Of a DNA stretch of 64,000 nt, positions 11,954 through 27,489 are shown one piece after another. Location: positions 966,019,281 through 966,083,280 of the forward strand of contig OY856412.1 of the NCBI GenBank assembly GCA_963693085.1, read 5' to 3'. The stretch comes from Alisma plantago-aquatica (taxonomy: Eukaryota > Streptophyta > Magnoliopsida > Alismatales > Alismataceae). The position numbers were made by a program, and so were the translations under genes. The notes under the pieces are model-generated. The model did no database searches and was not told the DNA's origin. It worked only from the letters and a program-made list of their open reading frames with translations. Every line of letters begins with the position of its first letter. The stretch's first letter is position 1.

Positions 11954-13000
11954 CTAATCAAAGTGTTCGACAGTGTAAGATGTGATGATGAGTCTATTGG
12001 TAGTGTCGAGGCCTAGAATATTGAGGTTGTAGATGAAGTTTTTTCTTTTATTATTATTACAAAATTGGTTAAAGAATTTTGTGTGTTTGTCTTCCTCTTT
12101 CAACATTTGATTTTTGATCTTCTTTACTGCATGATCTAATTTATGAGAATAAATTGGTCTAATTCTAATTTCAACTAAGGTTGTGAGCTTGATCAATAGT
12201 AGAGTCACTATCTAGAAGGATGAGCTCAAATTCTTTATCTTTGAGATTTCAACTAATGTTAACATAATTTTTTTTATTCAAGGTTTTTAGAATATATTTG
12301 ATGTTCTTGATTTCTTATGTGGATTTGCCATCAAGCTCAAGCTTATTTTTTGGGGTCAGTCTAAGTATTTTGTATAAGATTTTTGTATTCTACATGTTGT
12401 GTCCTAATACAAAAATGTTTTGTTCCCCCAAGGTGTTTATAGAGCGTTGAGGAGGATCAAGAAGTGGTAGGAGATAGGTTGGGAGGTGGAAGAGGAACTA
12501 GAAAGAGGATTCACTTCATCCCATGATTGGGATCAAAGAAAACGATCACGTTTGGTCCAATGATAGCCACTATTTCAAGTGTAAGTAATATTTGAGGTTG
12601 ATAAATCAATGAATTGGGAATAATTGATAAAATGACTGAAGGACGACTCATGTCTAGTATGTGTATAACCATGTCCTATATTGGGATTAGTTTGGTTATA
12701 CATATGTTTGGTGAGATTGAAATCACCTCCTATCAACCAGGGTGAAGCCACAATGTTTGTCTAATGTTGTGAAGTTCAAATAATAAGTGTTGTTTAGAAT
12801 GTCTAGGGTCTCCTTAGACACCTGTGAAAGATTAGGTTCATTGACCAACAACACTTTTAATGTTGAAAGTGATATAGTAGTTGTCAAAAACTTGATTACT
12901 ACTTTGGAAGCTACTAATATGCAGACCAATGACAATACATCCTTTGAAGACACATGGGAGATATTTGAATCCATTATATGACATGTTTACCTCCTATGTT
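11954..13000 (-). pseudogene. LINE-2 ORF2 N-terminal remnants
   Basis: The segment at 11,954-12,208 contains KEEDKHTKFFNQFCNNNKRKN, which parallels LINE-1 KEGDKNTKFFHKMCNNN between the endonuclease and reverse transcriptase. Endonuclease-derived fragments in several frames occupy about 12,500-13,000, including FTGVYGDP-like sequence matching the LINE-1 FTGVYGEP motif. Stops and frame changes are frequent. The order of fragments agrees with a minus-strand ORF2. Confidence 0.7.
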
Positions 13001-13300
13001 TTTATGTTGGAATAATGATAAATTTGTTTTAGTATTTTTAAAGGTGATGATATTAATTTTATGGGTGCAGATGAGTCTTCTAGTAGCCCTCCTTTTGTTA
13101 GCATTAGAGGCACCTGAAATGTTCTAGGATGCAATAAAACTTTGAGGTTTGTAACTCTTTATTAGCATAACGTTTATATGATGAGGTCTAGCTTCATGTT
13201 CGATGGCTAGGTTGATGGGTCTTGTGTTAATCCAACCCATACAACTTTTTAGTTTGGAGATTTCAAGGTTTACAATTTCAAGGTTTACACTAAGTATAGA

Positions 13301-14900
13301 CTCAAATTTAATGTCGAGTTTGGAGGAAAAATATGTGAAAGAATGTATTTATAAACATGAGGTTAGGTCATTAGTGTTGTCCGTACATTATTATGGTACC
13401 TTCGATAAAATAAAATCATCCATGCACGATTCATAATATTAAATGCATGTAGAGATGCCATAGGAAATGAAAATGAAGATGACATACCTCGTTCATTCTT
13501 AGAAAAAAGTTCTTCTTGTTGTATGTCTCAAAGTAGATACGAGGGATGTGATGGATCGTATTGCACATGGAGCTTTAGAGCTGTGTTTTATCTGAACAGG
13601 ACCATGAGAGGACCTAAGTTCTTCAATGATTTCAGATTCATCCTTGCTTGCATGCTAACAACTTGGGATAAATTCTTAAACTATCTTGAGTTTCTCAATA
13701 CCATATTCAATAGTGGTTTCAGTTACACAAATTTTCAATTTTCCCCTGGATAAACTGTTCCGTATTGATATTGATGTAAGAATGAAATAGACATAAATAA
13801 TCAATTGGGAAGGCATTCAAACCCATTCATAGGTAGTGATCACTGGATGCAGTCTCAAACATAGAGATTGAAAGAGTTAGGAGATATAACATAGACTAGC
13901 AGTTCTATCGGATGAAGAAACCATATAACAAATATAGCACATAGCCTAGAAAAGAACTTGGTGAGGAAATGTTAAAAATATGAAGTCGGGATCCCTAAAA
14001 TTACAACCAAATAACAAGATGCATAACATGAAATGTGGGTTTGAAAAGGCCAGACATAAAGTTATCAACAAAGAGGATACATTTTGTTATCACACCATGT
14101 ATCTTGTGACTCCTCCCTTAACACCTCATCATCATCATCCATGAAGTTACAAACCCTATCGAGTTAGACCCTCATCATCTCGAGGGATGATGGATGCTCA
14201 AGGGGAGCCTTATCTGTTAGAGAAGTAAGACACCTTCTAAAGAAATGTTTAGACCAGCGAGAAAATGTACTATAAATATCAGAATAATCTTATTGTAATA
14301 GTATGTCTTACTATGAAAAATCTTTCAGTCAATTCTAGCCAAATGATTTAAGGTGATATCAAACTTTGGTTACTCCTTAGATCATTGTTAATACACCCCT
14401 CCTTATAAATAGGGTATAAAGTGTGGGATTATGTCGGATGTCATCTAAAAGAGTGGCATTGTAAAAATGTATTAAAAATCTATTTGACAAGTTATATTGA
14501 TGAAAACTATGCTCTATATCATCGAAGTACAAAATCATAATAAACATATAAAACATCCTCTTTTATTCTAGTTTTTACCCAAGGAACTTTATTATGTCCA
14601 AATTTAGCCATAAAAGGATACAAAATTTTGGAGGATACTTGATATGTCAAGAGAATTTACCACAGTGAGAAATGACCAAAATGTAGAAATAATTGCTGAC
14701 TTTTATAGATAATGTTAAACTCTTAAGGTTAGTAATTTTTTCCAGATAAAAAAAAGTCAACTATACCTCATTAATGTATAGAGAAAAATCTTAACCTAAA
14801 TGTATGGTTTAGTAATACTATTCTACTTTTAAATGAATGATAGTATGTAACTTGAATAGATATATATCATAATGTGATGGGAACCCATCACACTATGTGT
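13301..14900. other. Degenerate DNA between LINE-2 and a copia remnant
   Basis: No clear coding motif could be assigned. The first several hundred bases may be LINE-2 ORF1 sequence and the last part may be the RNase H or 3' LTR of the copia remnant that follows, but neither is demonstrated. Confidence 0.35.
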
Positions 14901-15099
14901 TAGAAAAGTAGAATATCATAAAGAATTTTGGGTCTTAATTTAAGCATACATGAAGATATCCCTTTAGATAAGTAGCATGAATATGACAAAAATGGATTTT
15001 GTGAAAAATGGTTTAACATGAATTAAAACTCCACATTTTTGATACACGTGAGATCCAACCTAATTATAGTGATATACTAGATAGTTGGCAATAAAAATA

Positions 15100-15386
15100 T
15101 GAATTTGAGAAAGTATCATATGCATGAAACGTGTAATACCTAGTGGGGACAAGTGTTTTGACCACTTTACAATAAAGAAAATAAAATGTATGCAATATTT
15201 TAGAATCAGAATTCTTTTAGTTTAGAAACAAGCATATGGGTTATGGACGTCACTTGTTCTAAAAAAAATCTAAATCATGTTGATTAAATGCCTAAATGAG
15301 GGAACTTTTAATTTTTGGAAACGCAGAAGGGTTTCTACAAGTTAGAATTATGTCTTCAACAAATATAAACAAAAGAACGTCATTAA
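15100..15386 (-). pseudogene. Copia remnant 2, reverse transcriptase, C-terminal side
   Basis: Minus-strand reading ending at the CACTA-1 border gives VNDVLLFIFVEDIILTCRNP, a decayed form of the Ty1/copia reverse transcriptase signature normally read as VYVDDIILTG. It is followed by a run that parallels the copia IKSSL...F...DL segment. The catalytic aspartate pair reads ED. The upstream half of this domain continues on the far side of CACTA-1, at 20,078. Confidence 0.65.
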
Positions 15387-16209
15387 CACTAGTACATATA
15401 ACACCTTTAGAGTCAGTTAAGTAAGACTTTTGTCATCGGTTTTGAAACGACACCCAAGTGGGTGACACTAAAAGTAGACTCCTTCAGTGTCGGTTACATA
15501 ACCAACGACACAAATCCATTCCCGATTACAACCCAAAAGCGCCAACAGTCGGACCATAGGTGTCAGTTTCTAGCAAACAACCGATACAATTAAGCATTTG
15601 TTGTTGGTTTTTAGTTTTTAACTGACGCAAATGTTTTGTTTTTTTTCTTATCAACTCCCATGCCTACTGTCCGGCTGATCAGTAGGATGCAGAACCTACA
15701 GTTCAGTTTTGAACTGTAGGTTTACAACATCCTTTGATTTCAGCCAACAACAAGCCCCAAACCTGCAATATTAACAAGATGTACAATATTATATATAATA
15801 TATATTATATATAGATCATGTGATTCACACACATGTTTAAGCACATTTAAAAATATGATTCATCACACACATGTAGAAACCTATAGTTCCATTTCATTCC
15901 TCCATTTCATATTCACACACATTTAGCAACCTGCAGTTCCATTCATTCATGATCTCTTTTCACATTCACACACATGTAGAAACATTCATTCATTCCATCT
16001 TCACAAACACATGGATATATATAAAATAATTCAAAAAAATTCATTTAGGCATTATATATAAGTGTGTCTTTCAAAGTTTAACATGTTATCAAAATACTAA
16101 TTAAGACAACAAAGTTTAGAAAATAACACGACATTAACTAAACAAGGGGCTTACTGTACCCCTAAACATGTACATAAGACGGGAAAGTAAATTTTTTGCT
16201 TGGACCTAC

Positions 16210-16721
16210 TTTGTTGACGTTGTTGTGTCACAAAGCTCATCATTGTTAGACGAATCTGAATGGATGGTGATATGGAAATGGATGATACCAATAGGAATAG
16301 AAGGGAAATCGAGTGTGCTCTCCTCATAGAATGAGTCCAAATATGTGCTATCCCCTATCAAGTACTCAAATCGGACCAGATGATCGGGCGTCTCATTGTT
16401 GATGTTGGTTATTCAAACCTTGATGGTATTATGGACAACCGGACGAAGAAAAAGCCTGTCACTAAGGCCCAATAACATCTTCCCAACCCACTCACACCAA
16501 CTGGATGTGGATACAAGATTTCTGTCAGCATCGTACTTAACCTCAATAACAGATGTTGAAGTTCCAAAATTTAGGGTCACTTCACCATCTGTGTAGCATC
16601 TTTCATTTAGATAATGCCAATGTTTAGGTATAGTGAGTTGTGCTAATGAACAATCATCTAGAATGATGTCCAACTGTTCTTCAATAAGGAATAGTAACTT
16701 TGGGGTACATGCCCAAGCCAT
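16210..16721 (-). pseudogene. Captured gene fragment in CACTA-1, B3-like appearance
   Basis: A 102-residue open segment (16,413-16,721) contains LTIPKHWHYLNERCYTDGEV, then VTLNF, VIEVKYDADRN and STSSWCEWVGKMLLGLSDRL. After one TGA it continues in the same frame with ITNINNETPDHLVRFEYLIG to about 16,220. The order IPK-W, GEVTL, V-V-YD, SWCEWV, D-L resembles the layout of plant B3 DNA-binding domains, but the match is by eye only and may be wrong. The segment EEQLDIILDD at its start is the source of the cassette repeated inside the neighbouring microsatellite. I consider it either a captured host gene fragment or an accessory transposon protein. Confidence 0.4.
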
Positions 16722-16828
16722 TATGCCTACAACAATGTAAAATGTTGAGGAAAAGTAATATAAATGTAAGTACTAACAACAAACAACAACATGGGTTATT
16801 TCATATTCATGATGGAGAAATAATTGAT

Positions 16829-18985
<2,157 letters not shown>

Positions 18986-19189
18986 ATTAATTCAATTCAT
19001 TCTTCCATTTTGTGTTTATTCATTCATTATTAAACCCTAATTCAATATTAATCAACTACACAATCTTAGAGAAACTAAGTGTGAATCTAATTAATTAAGT
19101 TCATTAATGCATCATTAACCCTAATCAATAGTAATAAGATATATGATGGCATTATTAACCCTAAGTTCAAATCTAGTACTAATTAAACA

Positions 19190-19560
19190 ACTCACTGCAC
19201 TGGTGGATCGAGCAGGCTATGGTGGTGGCGCCCGAAGGTGGAGGTGGCCGGGCTGGAGGTGAAGGTGGCTGGTGCTAGAGGTGAAGTAGAGGAGGTGCAC
19301 CCGGTGGCAGTGACTGGAGTGGATGAAGGTGGCTAGAGGAAGGCTTCTCGCTTCGCCAGGAGTAGGTGGTGGCGGCGATGGGAGTAGGTAGTGGCAGCCG
19401 ACGATGGGATAGTAGCAGCAGCTCTGGCGTGAGCAGCAGCTCCGACGTGAGCAGCTTCAAGCTCATCGTGGTGGCGTGCGGAGGCGACGAGCAACTTCAA
19501 GCTTGTCATGGCGGTGCACGAAGGCGGTGAGCAGAGAAGGGGAGGTGGCATAGATATTCT
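19190..19560. other. GC-rich exon-like block in CACTA-1
   Basis: The block is rich in GGTGG and GGCGG and reads as an Ala, Ser, His and Pro-rich peptide on the minus strand, without a recognised domain. Its base composition contrasts sharply with the AT-rich surroundings. A similar GC-rich block lies at 59,940-60,340 in CACTA-B, so this may be a leader or first-exon region in this transposon lineage; that is inference. Confidence 0.4.
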
Positions 19561-20077
19561 GAGGCGGTAGAAAAATTGCCAGACCTAGCTAGGTGGGAGA
19601 AGATCGGGAACTAAACAATAAAGGGGAAGAGTCTGGCTCGCGTAGGTGCTATTAAGTTAACATCTGCGTCGATTATTCTTACAAAACTGACGATAAATAA
19701 GGAAATGAATTTTTCCTCACGAAGGATATTTAGTCGTCAGTTCTTTAGAAAAAAATCGACGATAAACGAGGGGATAAAAACTTTCGCGGGGCTTGGCACG
19801 GAACATGTATCGTCAGATTTTACACAACCGACGCTGAATTTAAAAATTTTAGAGAAATTTCCCCCCCTGAAAAATTGTATTTTGTGGGTGATTTTGGACG
19901 TCGGTTTTGTTTATTAAAATCAACGTTAAAAAAATGATACCCGTTTCTTTTGTAAATCAGCCGATCTTCACATATACAATTGTCTTTATAAGATGACATC
20001 TTAGACTATTGGCGTCGGTTTTTTTGTACCAACCGACGACATCAAATGTGACATTATACATCATTTATGTACTAGTG

Positions 20078-20888
20078 ATTATGTTAATAATGAAAAATAA
20101 AAAGTGAGGGATAAATGTGTTAGTATAAACATTATTTAAGAAGAAATTTAAAAACCTATTATACTAACTTGTGGGGCTTGCATTTTATACCGTGCATAAC
20201 TTTACTAAGAGACATGTGAAGGATGCTTAAGAATTATAAAAAATAATGGTCAACTCATGAAAAATGGTTAATGTAAATCCCATCGTAGGAGAGAGTTTTA
20301 CACATCTACGTGATGAATATAGTGGTTATTAATCATATAAAAATCTAGAAAAACATGCATTATAGAAACCATGATAATAGATATGAATATTTGAATATCG
20401 CTAACCACTTTCTTGTGAAAGAACCCATTTCACAACTAAGTGACACTTTATTTTTTTTCCAAAGCTACACCATCATTTATTAAGTTTCACAAACTCATAT
20501 ACATCAAACTCCACTCATATGATAAATTCTAGGACATGATACCCATGAATTGTTCTTCTGAGAAGAAGAAAGTCTTTGAAGTAGAGTCTACAGGGGTAAC
20601 TAGAATCCCTTAGACAATTTACAAACTTAAAAATAGATGAGCCACTAAATGAAACTTCTTTTATAAACAACCACATGAAATGGAATCAAGAAGAATATCA
20701 ATCCATAATAAACAAAATAGTTTTATGCAGTTTATAATTCACAAAGAAAGGTTATGCATGATAAATATTTGATATTTTTTGTAATGCTACTTTTAAAATT
20801 ATTATATGATTTTGTTACATCCAGAAAACCTAAAGTCAATATGAAATTAAAAAAAAATACTATTTCCAAGCATGAAAATGAAATCTAA
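20078..20888 (-). pseudogene. Copia remnant 2, upstream side of the split reverse transcriptase
   Basis: Immediately right of CACTA-1 the minus strand reads PSLFIFH, corresponding to the DYSLFIYH segment that precedes the YVDD box in copia polymerases. It therefore joins logically to the VEDIILT segment on the other side of CACTA-1. Further right, near 20,600-20,640, a CKLSKG segment resembles the copia YKLxKSLYGLKQ motif. The rest is too decayed to annotate. The element's LTRs were not identified. Confidence 0.5.
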
Positions 20889-20901
20889 TGGTAAAGAAAA
20901 T

Positions 20902-21125
20902 CTTTTTTGTTGAGGGAAACCCACCCCCAGGTGGAGGCTCAGATAGAAGGGATGGTAAACTCAGGAGACTCGTGCACCAGCACACCAGTATCTCAATAAG
21001 TTACATCAGAGACCAAATAATACTATGGGAAATTCATCTCTGAGCGGCAATTCCAGCGAGAGTCAAAATCGGGACCCTTTGTGAGGTGTCCTGAGCTATG
21101 ACTAGCAGGGGTACCACTCACTAGC
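20902..21125 (-). mobile_element. SINE, tRNA-related short retroposon
   Basis: A 224-bp insertion is bounded by the perfect 13-bp direct repeat TGGTAAAGAAAAT (20,889-20,901 and 21,126-21,138). It has a short T run at its left end (20,903-20,908), which is the A-rich tail of a minus-strand element. The minus-strand head contains GCTAGTGAGTGGT about 3-15 bases in, resembling a polymerase III A box. About 60 bases later, GGTCCCGATTTTGACTCTC resembles a degenerate B box. Length, tail, target duplication and box order all fit a plant SINE. It does not encode protein and would depend on a LINE reverse transcriptase. Confidence 0.85.
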
Positions 21126-21138
21126 TGGTAAAGAAAAT

Positions 21139-21706
21139 ATTTTAGTGGGTAAATGGAATGGAAAGATTCTATCTTTCTTGGTTAAATTATGAAAATTGAT
21201 CACCAAAATAAGTTTTACAAGCCATCTCTCTCTTGCTGATAACTTCCTTTTATTGGATCAATTTATATTCATATGCATATATTATATACTTATGTATATA
21301 TTTACATATATCTAGAGTTAAGAAAAAATACACTAGTATGTCAGAGATGTAATACACTCAAGTCATTTTCCATCATGAAATACCTATTTTAAAAAGTTAA
21401 GCCACTAATCTTCTTAAATATATTATCAACATACTGTATATAAAATTTAAGCTCATTTTGGCACTTATAGGTCATGCATATAAAGGCAAAAAATTATACA
21501 ATTTAAGTTTGGTTTGTGCCATGGACATATAAGAGTGACTTACAAGAGTCAAAATAACCTCAAATTTTACATATTGCCTATATTTGTTACATCAACAAAT
21601 ATCAACATTTAGGATTTGCCAAAAGAGGTCTAGATCTATAAAAACCACTTGAGTGTATATACTCAAGTGTATTCTATCAAGAATCTCTCTCTCCCTCCCC
21701 CACTCT
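21139..21706. other. AT-rich DNA, no recognised feature
   Basis: The stretch holds no coding motif. The only visible structure is a short imperfect inverted repeat, CTTGAGTGTATATACTCAAG, near 21,648-21,667. It may be the remainder of copia remnant 2. Confidence 0.35.
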
Positions 21707-21770
21707 CTATATATACATATATATACATACATATATATATACATACATATATATATACATACATATATAT

Positions 21771-21847
<77 letters not shown>
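21707..21847. repeat. Compound microsatellite at the left edge of the gypsy element
   Basis: TATATACATACA-type repeats (21,707-21,773) pass into about 18 AC units and then about 18 AT units, ending exactly where the gypsy LTR begins with TGA. Confidence 0.95.
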
Positions 21848-21850
<3 letters not shown>

Positions 21851-22829
21851 CTCCCCGTGACACTACTTGAGATTACTCAAAACAAAACATGTGATAAACT
21901 GCTAGTAAACCACATAACCAAAAAAGAGGGTAAATTATAACAAATTTATACATTACTATCATGTCTAGAAACATTTACAAAAGGGTCCAACAACTTGTAT
22001 ATCAGCACAAAGGAATGCACTCCGAGCTTCCCTTAGGAATACTCTTTTCCCCATCCAACAAGTTCTAAAACTGAATGGTTCTATGGCACATGGCACTACA
22101 TGATTAGGGTTTCACTTGATTAGTTAATAGAAATTGGGTGAGCTAAGGCTGCATCAATCAAGGATGATGTGATAGGCATTATGTTTCACATGATAAGCTA
22201 ATACCAATTGGGTGACCTAAGGCTGCATCAATCAAACTACATACAAACCCTAAAAGAATTATGCAAAAACACAGTGTGTTGCAACTTCAGAAAATATAAA
22301 CGTATGAAACACAATGCCTATCACATCATCACATGGGACTATTTCATTGCCATACGTGAGTCCATACTCATCACCATACCATTACAATATACAAATCCTT
22401 GTCACATCATGAAGAGGATAACACCTCAATTAGGACACAAGACCATGTCCAAGGTCATAAGACCATTCACATTGTTCCCTGTAAGAACAACATTATCCTT
22501 CCATGCCTCATCAAAGGTCATCAAGCATCACCATACATGCGATATATATGTTCAACATGATATTGCATTTCAGAACTATGATGTTCATGTCACAACAATT
22601 TAGGATTACAACAACATAGAGAGAGAGTATTCCATCATCATACTAATCAAATAAAGAAACTTTTTAATGATTAAACATCATCACTTACTTGTATTAGGGT
22701 TAGGTTCAACAAAGATGAGTGAATTAGGGTTATAAAATAGCAATCAAAGACAAACCCTACTTCTTAGCATCTCCATTAATCATAAAAGCATAAGGTTAAA
22801 CATAACCAATGACTATAGAGTTAGGGAAT

Positions 22830-23350
22830 TTCATCGACCACCTAGATCAAGGAAACATAGCAACCACCTAGGTTAGAGGCACCTTGGCGACTACTAGGGT
22901 TAGGTGCCTTAGAGACCACTAGGGTTCAAGATCGTAGCGACCAACATGGATCAAAACTTCATCGACCACTAAAGTTAGAGAACACAACGAACACTAGGAT
23001 TAGGTCACATGGGCGACCACTAGGGTTACTAATCATAGCGACCATTAGGGTACCAAAATTTCACCGACCACTAAGGGTGCAAAAGTTGGCGACCACATAC
23101 GATCAAACTAATAAAAAAATCATGGAGAGATCCAAAACTTGGAAACCACTATACATTCAAAACTTGGCGGCCATTCAGAGTTCGAAAATTTGGTGACCAC
23201 TATAGCTCAAAACTCGACCATATAAGGGCGAAATCTTGGTGACCATCAAGATGTAAAATCTAGGAAACCACTCATGATGTAAAAATCTTAGTAACCATAG
23301 AGGGTTCACCACAAAATACTAAAATCTCATCAACCACTGAGAGTCCAAAT
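22830..23350. repeat. Degenerate short tandem repeats in the gypsy LTR
   Basis: Within the LTR, a motif around GGCGACCACTAGGGTT with CAAAACTT-type spacers recurs about every 33-40 bp for some 500 bp. The same array is present in the right LTR at about 39,990-40,530, so it predates insertion. Its role is unknown. Confidence 0.75.
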
Positions 23351-24499
23351 CAGGTTGATTACCACCAAGAATCTAAAAGGTCACCAAGCTTCATCACAAG
23401 GAGAAAGATCAGTTCAAAACCCTAATTAGCAACCATTATTAGAGAGAGTAAAAACCATCATTACCACAAGCATGCATATACAAAACTTCTACTATCAAGT
23501 GAGGTTTATGCACAAGGATTAGGGTTCATCCAAGAAGATACACTACTCAAGAATCACCATATAAACAGAAACCCTAGGTAAAAGATACTACCTTTATACT
23601 TGTAACAACGTTTAAGGGCAAAATCATGTACATGCAAGGTAAGAGTAAGCAATAATCTTAAAGAAATCTATATAACTCGTCTCTAGAAGATGGATCAACT
23701 CCAAACAACAAGGTAGCTCGAGGATGGAATGTAGAAACCCTATCTTGAGCACTCTACTTGGCCAAGCTAGCTCCTCCACAAAAAGGAAGCAAACCCTAGG
23801 TCAAGGAAGTAAGAAAGGAGTGTTCTTCAACTACTATCTCATGCTCCACCATGGATCCAACCAAAAAGAAGAGAAGAAGATAGGGAAGCAAGGAAAATGA
23901 ATGAAAAGAGGGAGATCTCCCATACCTAGGTCAAGGAACCAAGCAAGGAAGCACCAAATGAGTTCAACGAGGGTAGATCCAAACCCTAGGTGCACATGAA
24001 GCAAGATCAGCCTCCTTCTTCAACCTTGAACTCCTCAATCACCACCAAGAAAGAGGGGATGAACTTCAAAAGCAAGAAGAGAGAAAGAGGGTCCAAAGGG
24101 TTTGCTTGCATGAGAGGAGGGAGGTATATATGGCTATGGGTGAGAGAAGAAAAGGTAGAGGTGTTTAGCCATGTTTGCCATGTGTCAAAGGTCAAAGAAT
24201 ATCCTCCATACAAGCATCTCATACATGCAACTAGGATGACCATATACATCAGAACTTAACAATGAAAAAAAAGAAAACTCATCGACCACTAAGGTTTTTG
24301 GCGACCAAGGTGGTCATAAAAGAAAATGACCACCAACCCTACACAACAACAAATATACCAATTAGTGGCATTTAAATGAGTGGCATTTTAAAAAAGGGCC
24401 ATTATGTCATTACTATAATAGGAATCTTCATAAAGATGCCATTAAAAATCATAGTACAAGGGTTACATATAGACTCCATGAATACTGGCGTTTAAAAAT

Positions 24500-27060
24500 A
24501 TCAATTGTGGAACATTTAAAATGGAAATACAAAGTTCCCATACTTGCACCCTTTTTTCCATCGCGACTACGCTTCCACACTCCTCAATTTTCACTCCCTC
24601 TTATCCATCTTTCGAATCCCTCCCAAGAACCCAAATTTGCTCTCTCCAACTGCCCCTTCATCCCAGATCCCTAACAAAAAATAGTCAATCCCCTTCCGTT
24701 GCTGCATTACAACCGGATCCCAATCCTTGAGAACTCCCTTCTTTGGTTATTATTCACTGAAAATTTTATTCTACAGTTGGCATAGAAGGTCATTACAATA
24801 CCCAAAGTGGTGTTTTGTTGCACATACTACATCCCACACGAGATGTTGAAGAGAAATGAGGATCTCACTTGTTTGGATGTTTGTAGTCATAGAAAAGGTC
24901 ACAAAGTTGACAACAATCACCATTCGATAGCACGCCCTTCATCTGCTGTTTCGATTGGTGCAAACTTGCATATAGACAATACCTATAGGAGCAGCCGGTA
25001 TGAGCATAAGAATAGGGGACAAAACCTTGCTATATGGAAATCAAAGTGGCTAGTTTCAGATTATCTTCCTATCTACCTTTTATCTTCTCTGATTTTTTTA
25101 TCATACTTTTCCTTGCTTGTCTGTGGTGTTTTTTCATTGATTAGTCACTTCTTATATTACATGTAATGGAAGTCACTCATGCTGAAAAAATAGAGAATCT
25201 GACTGCACTTCATGATCCCAACATCTATACTCACAGAACCAGTTGAAGACAACCCAAAACAATCTTTATACAGATGAACTAATGTCACCACTACTGCTTT
25301 CCTGCCATCTTCAGGTGGAAGAACATAAATGAGATGTTGTTCACCTCATAGAAAACATACCCCATTAGTGAAGCAAGTAGTGTTCATGATGCATGAGCAT
25401 TTCTGCTTGGTCTTATGGTGATGGGGAGACAAATCAATGAGTTACCTAAAAAGCAACAACTACACAATGCTATTTAGCTTATGAGAAGGCCTCATGATAC
25501 ATCTATGATGCCGCCGACAATTGTATTCATAGGATAAATTTCCCTCTACATAGATAGTGCTCCATTTTCCTTTTCTCCAGGAGGTTGGCTACTATAACTA
25601 ATTCAATAATAGTGTGTTGCAGCATCACAGATCTTGTCCCAAGTTCTTCTATTGTCATTTTCTAAGAAGAAATAAGGATCCATATCTAGGACACAATTTG
25701 ACACTCATGACAGTTGAGTGGACTGGTTTTTGTAGAAAGGTCTCACATCTTATCTTCTATGTAATTCATTTGAGTTGTGCTTGTATGTGGATGCTTAACT
25801 TGTTTGTTAGCTAAATCATCTGAATCAAGAGCTCATAGGTCAGGTAATAGTGTTTCCCTTTCTCACCATAATGGTTTTGTCACACATAGAGTTTAATAAT
25901 TCAAATATGAGCAGTGAAGATTGCTTGCAGGTTACAACTATGCATACAAGTCCCAAATTAGATTCCACCTTCTTGATCATCACTGTTATACATCTCTACA
26001 TATGAAGGTTGAATGGTAGTACTGCAATTTATGTCTTCCATCTATAGAAATATCCCTAACAATCACGCAACCATTTTATGATGTAACAATAAAAGCTAAC
26101 TGATCTGCTGGTGACTACAAGACATCATCATAGTTTGGTTTCTAACTCTTAAAAAGTTTGATGAGGTGACTAACTCTTATCTGGTGTTTGTTCCTTATAG
26201 TAGCACCTGAGGTGACTAAAGATGCCACCAATATGAAGATGTTTTCTGAGGATCTACTGTTGTTGTACATGGACATCAACTGGGCACTTTAGATGAAAAC
26301 TCAATAGAGAAATCTTGATGATTTTCTTTCAGGTTGGTTAACCAAAAAATAATTGGAATTACTAATTTTCTTTATTTGCATGCTCAACAACAATTAATTG
26401 TTTTGCGCCGTATCTTTGTACATAAACAATGCATTTTGACTAGTTTTCCTCTCTACAACTCATATATATTATATCTTCAATTTCAAGATACATAGCTACC
26501 TATCACAAGAATGTGCTTTAATTTATGTAATGCCTATACATCAATTGGCTATTCATCTTTCATACGTTGGTAACAACATCCATGCATGTTACAATGAAGG
26601 TTCTTTGGTTTGTTGCTTTTTTAGAACTAAGTTATCAATTTGGATGTGTTTCAAGACCCACTGTGGTTTCATATGCTTATTATAGGCATGATGGCAATGG
26701 GTAGAAAATACAAACTATAAACTAGGATTATATGGATACTAATATAATTGTAATTTTTTTGGGTGCACACGTGGAATAAACTTGACCTCTTTTTCAGAGG
26801 ATATCGGTGGCATGTTATAACTATGTATTTGGTTAGATGTTGGGTTTTTGGCATAGTAGTGATGTTTTTTTTAGCATTTTTGATTAGTGCCTTTTCAATA
26901 TGGGATAGCACCTGTGTGTGATCACATGGTGTAATCTTGTTGAGTGATTTTGCCTACTTGGGGAGAGAGGAATCAATAAAATCATGTTTTAAATTTAATG
27001 AAACAAAAATAATAATATATCTTTACATAAAGAACGATTAACTATTCTCTCTGGCTCATG
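24500..27060. other. Possible captured gene fragments in CACTA-C
   Basis: A pyrimidine-rich leader-like stretch (24,540-24,730) is followed by short open segments separated by T-rich, intron-like DNA, for example 24,807-25,166 and a segment after TAG at about 26,200-26,290 that reads EVTKDATNMKMFSEDLLLLY. No protein family was recognised. The pattern suggests captured host exons, as known for CACTA and Mutator elements, but this is inference. Confidence 0.3.
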
Positions 27061-27489
27061 GTTGATATATGATTATCCATTCCTTCACTATAGTGTGTAT
27101 GGAATAGTGTTTCATGTGTTTAAGTTTCACATGTCTAAATGTCCCCTTAATATTTTAAGAAATTATAGATTGTTTCACATGTGTTTTGAATGTATGGGTC
27201 TACATGTTTGTATGATTATCATTAATGTTTTTTCTTCTTCTTATTATTTTGCAACACATAGTTGGGTGTGTAATGGACTAGACTTGAAACGCCAAGCCCA
27301 TCTTGAATGTATGGGTTCCCAAAGTGAGCAACCTTTATGGGTTTTTCTGTTCACAAATCTATGTCATTTTTGAATCCTTTTGAAAAAACCTCAACACCAT
27401 TGAAGCTGACAAAAATGTTATATATGATTGGTAGCTAGATAATTTCAACAATAATATGGTGCAAGTCTTTTTTTCAATACTAATGATGA

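Larger units (their letters stand above)
7228..13300 (-). mobile_element. LINE-2, older L1-type LINE, heavily decayed
   Basis: This is a second minus-strand LINE related to LINE-1 but far more mutated. The shared landmark GGGGGAGGCACC lies in both 3' regions (2,948 and 7,420). The zf-RVT-side region aligns near 7,600-7,720 and again from about 9,850, the reverse transcriptase lies at 10,950-11,560, and endonuclease-side sequence lies at about 11,950-13,000. A match to LINE-1 ORF1-side sequence (AACCCAACCCATA in LINE-1, AATCCAACCCATA here) is near 13,230, so this copy extends at least that far 5'. Both ends are approximate and no target duplication was found. It is interrupted by a foreign reverse transcriptase segment at about 8,100-9,850 and has an internal microsatellite at 10,028-10,084. 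Confidence 0.75.

Noticed and set aside
22208..22603. 131-residue plus-strand frame
   Set aside because: It lies within the gypsy LTR, is antisense to the element, and has no intact counterpart in the partner LTR around 39,400-39,790.
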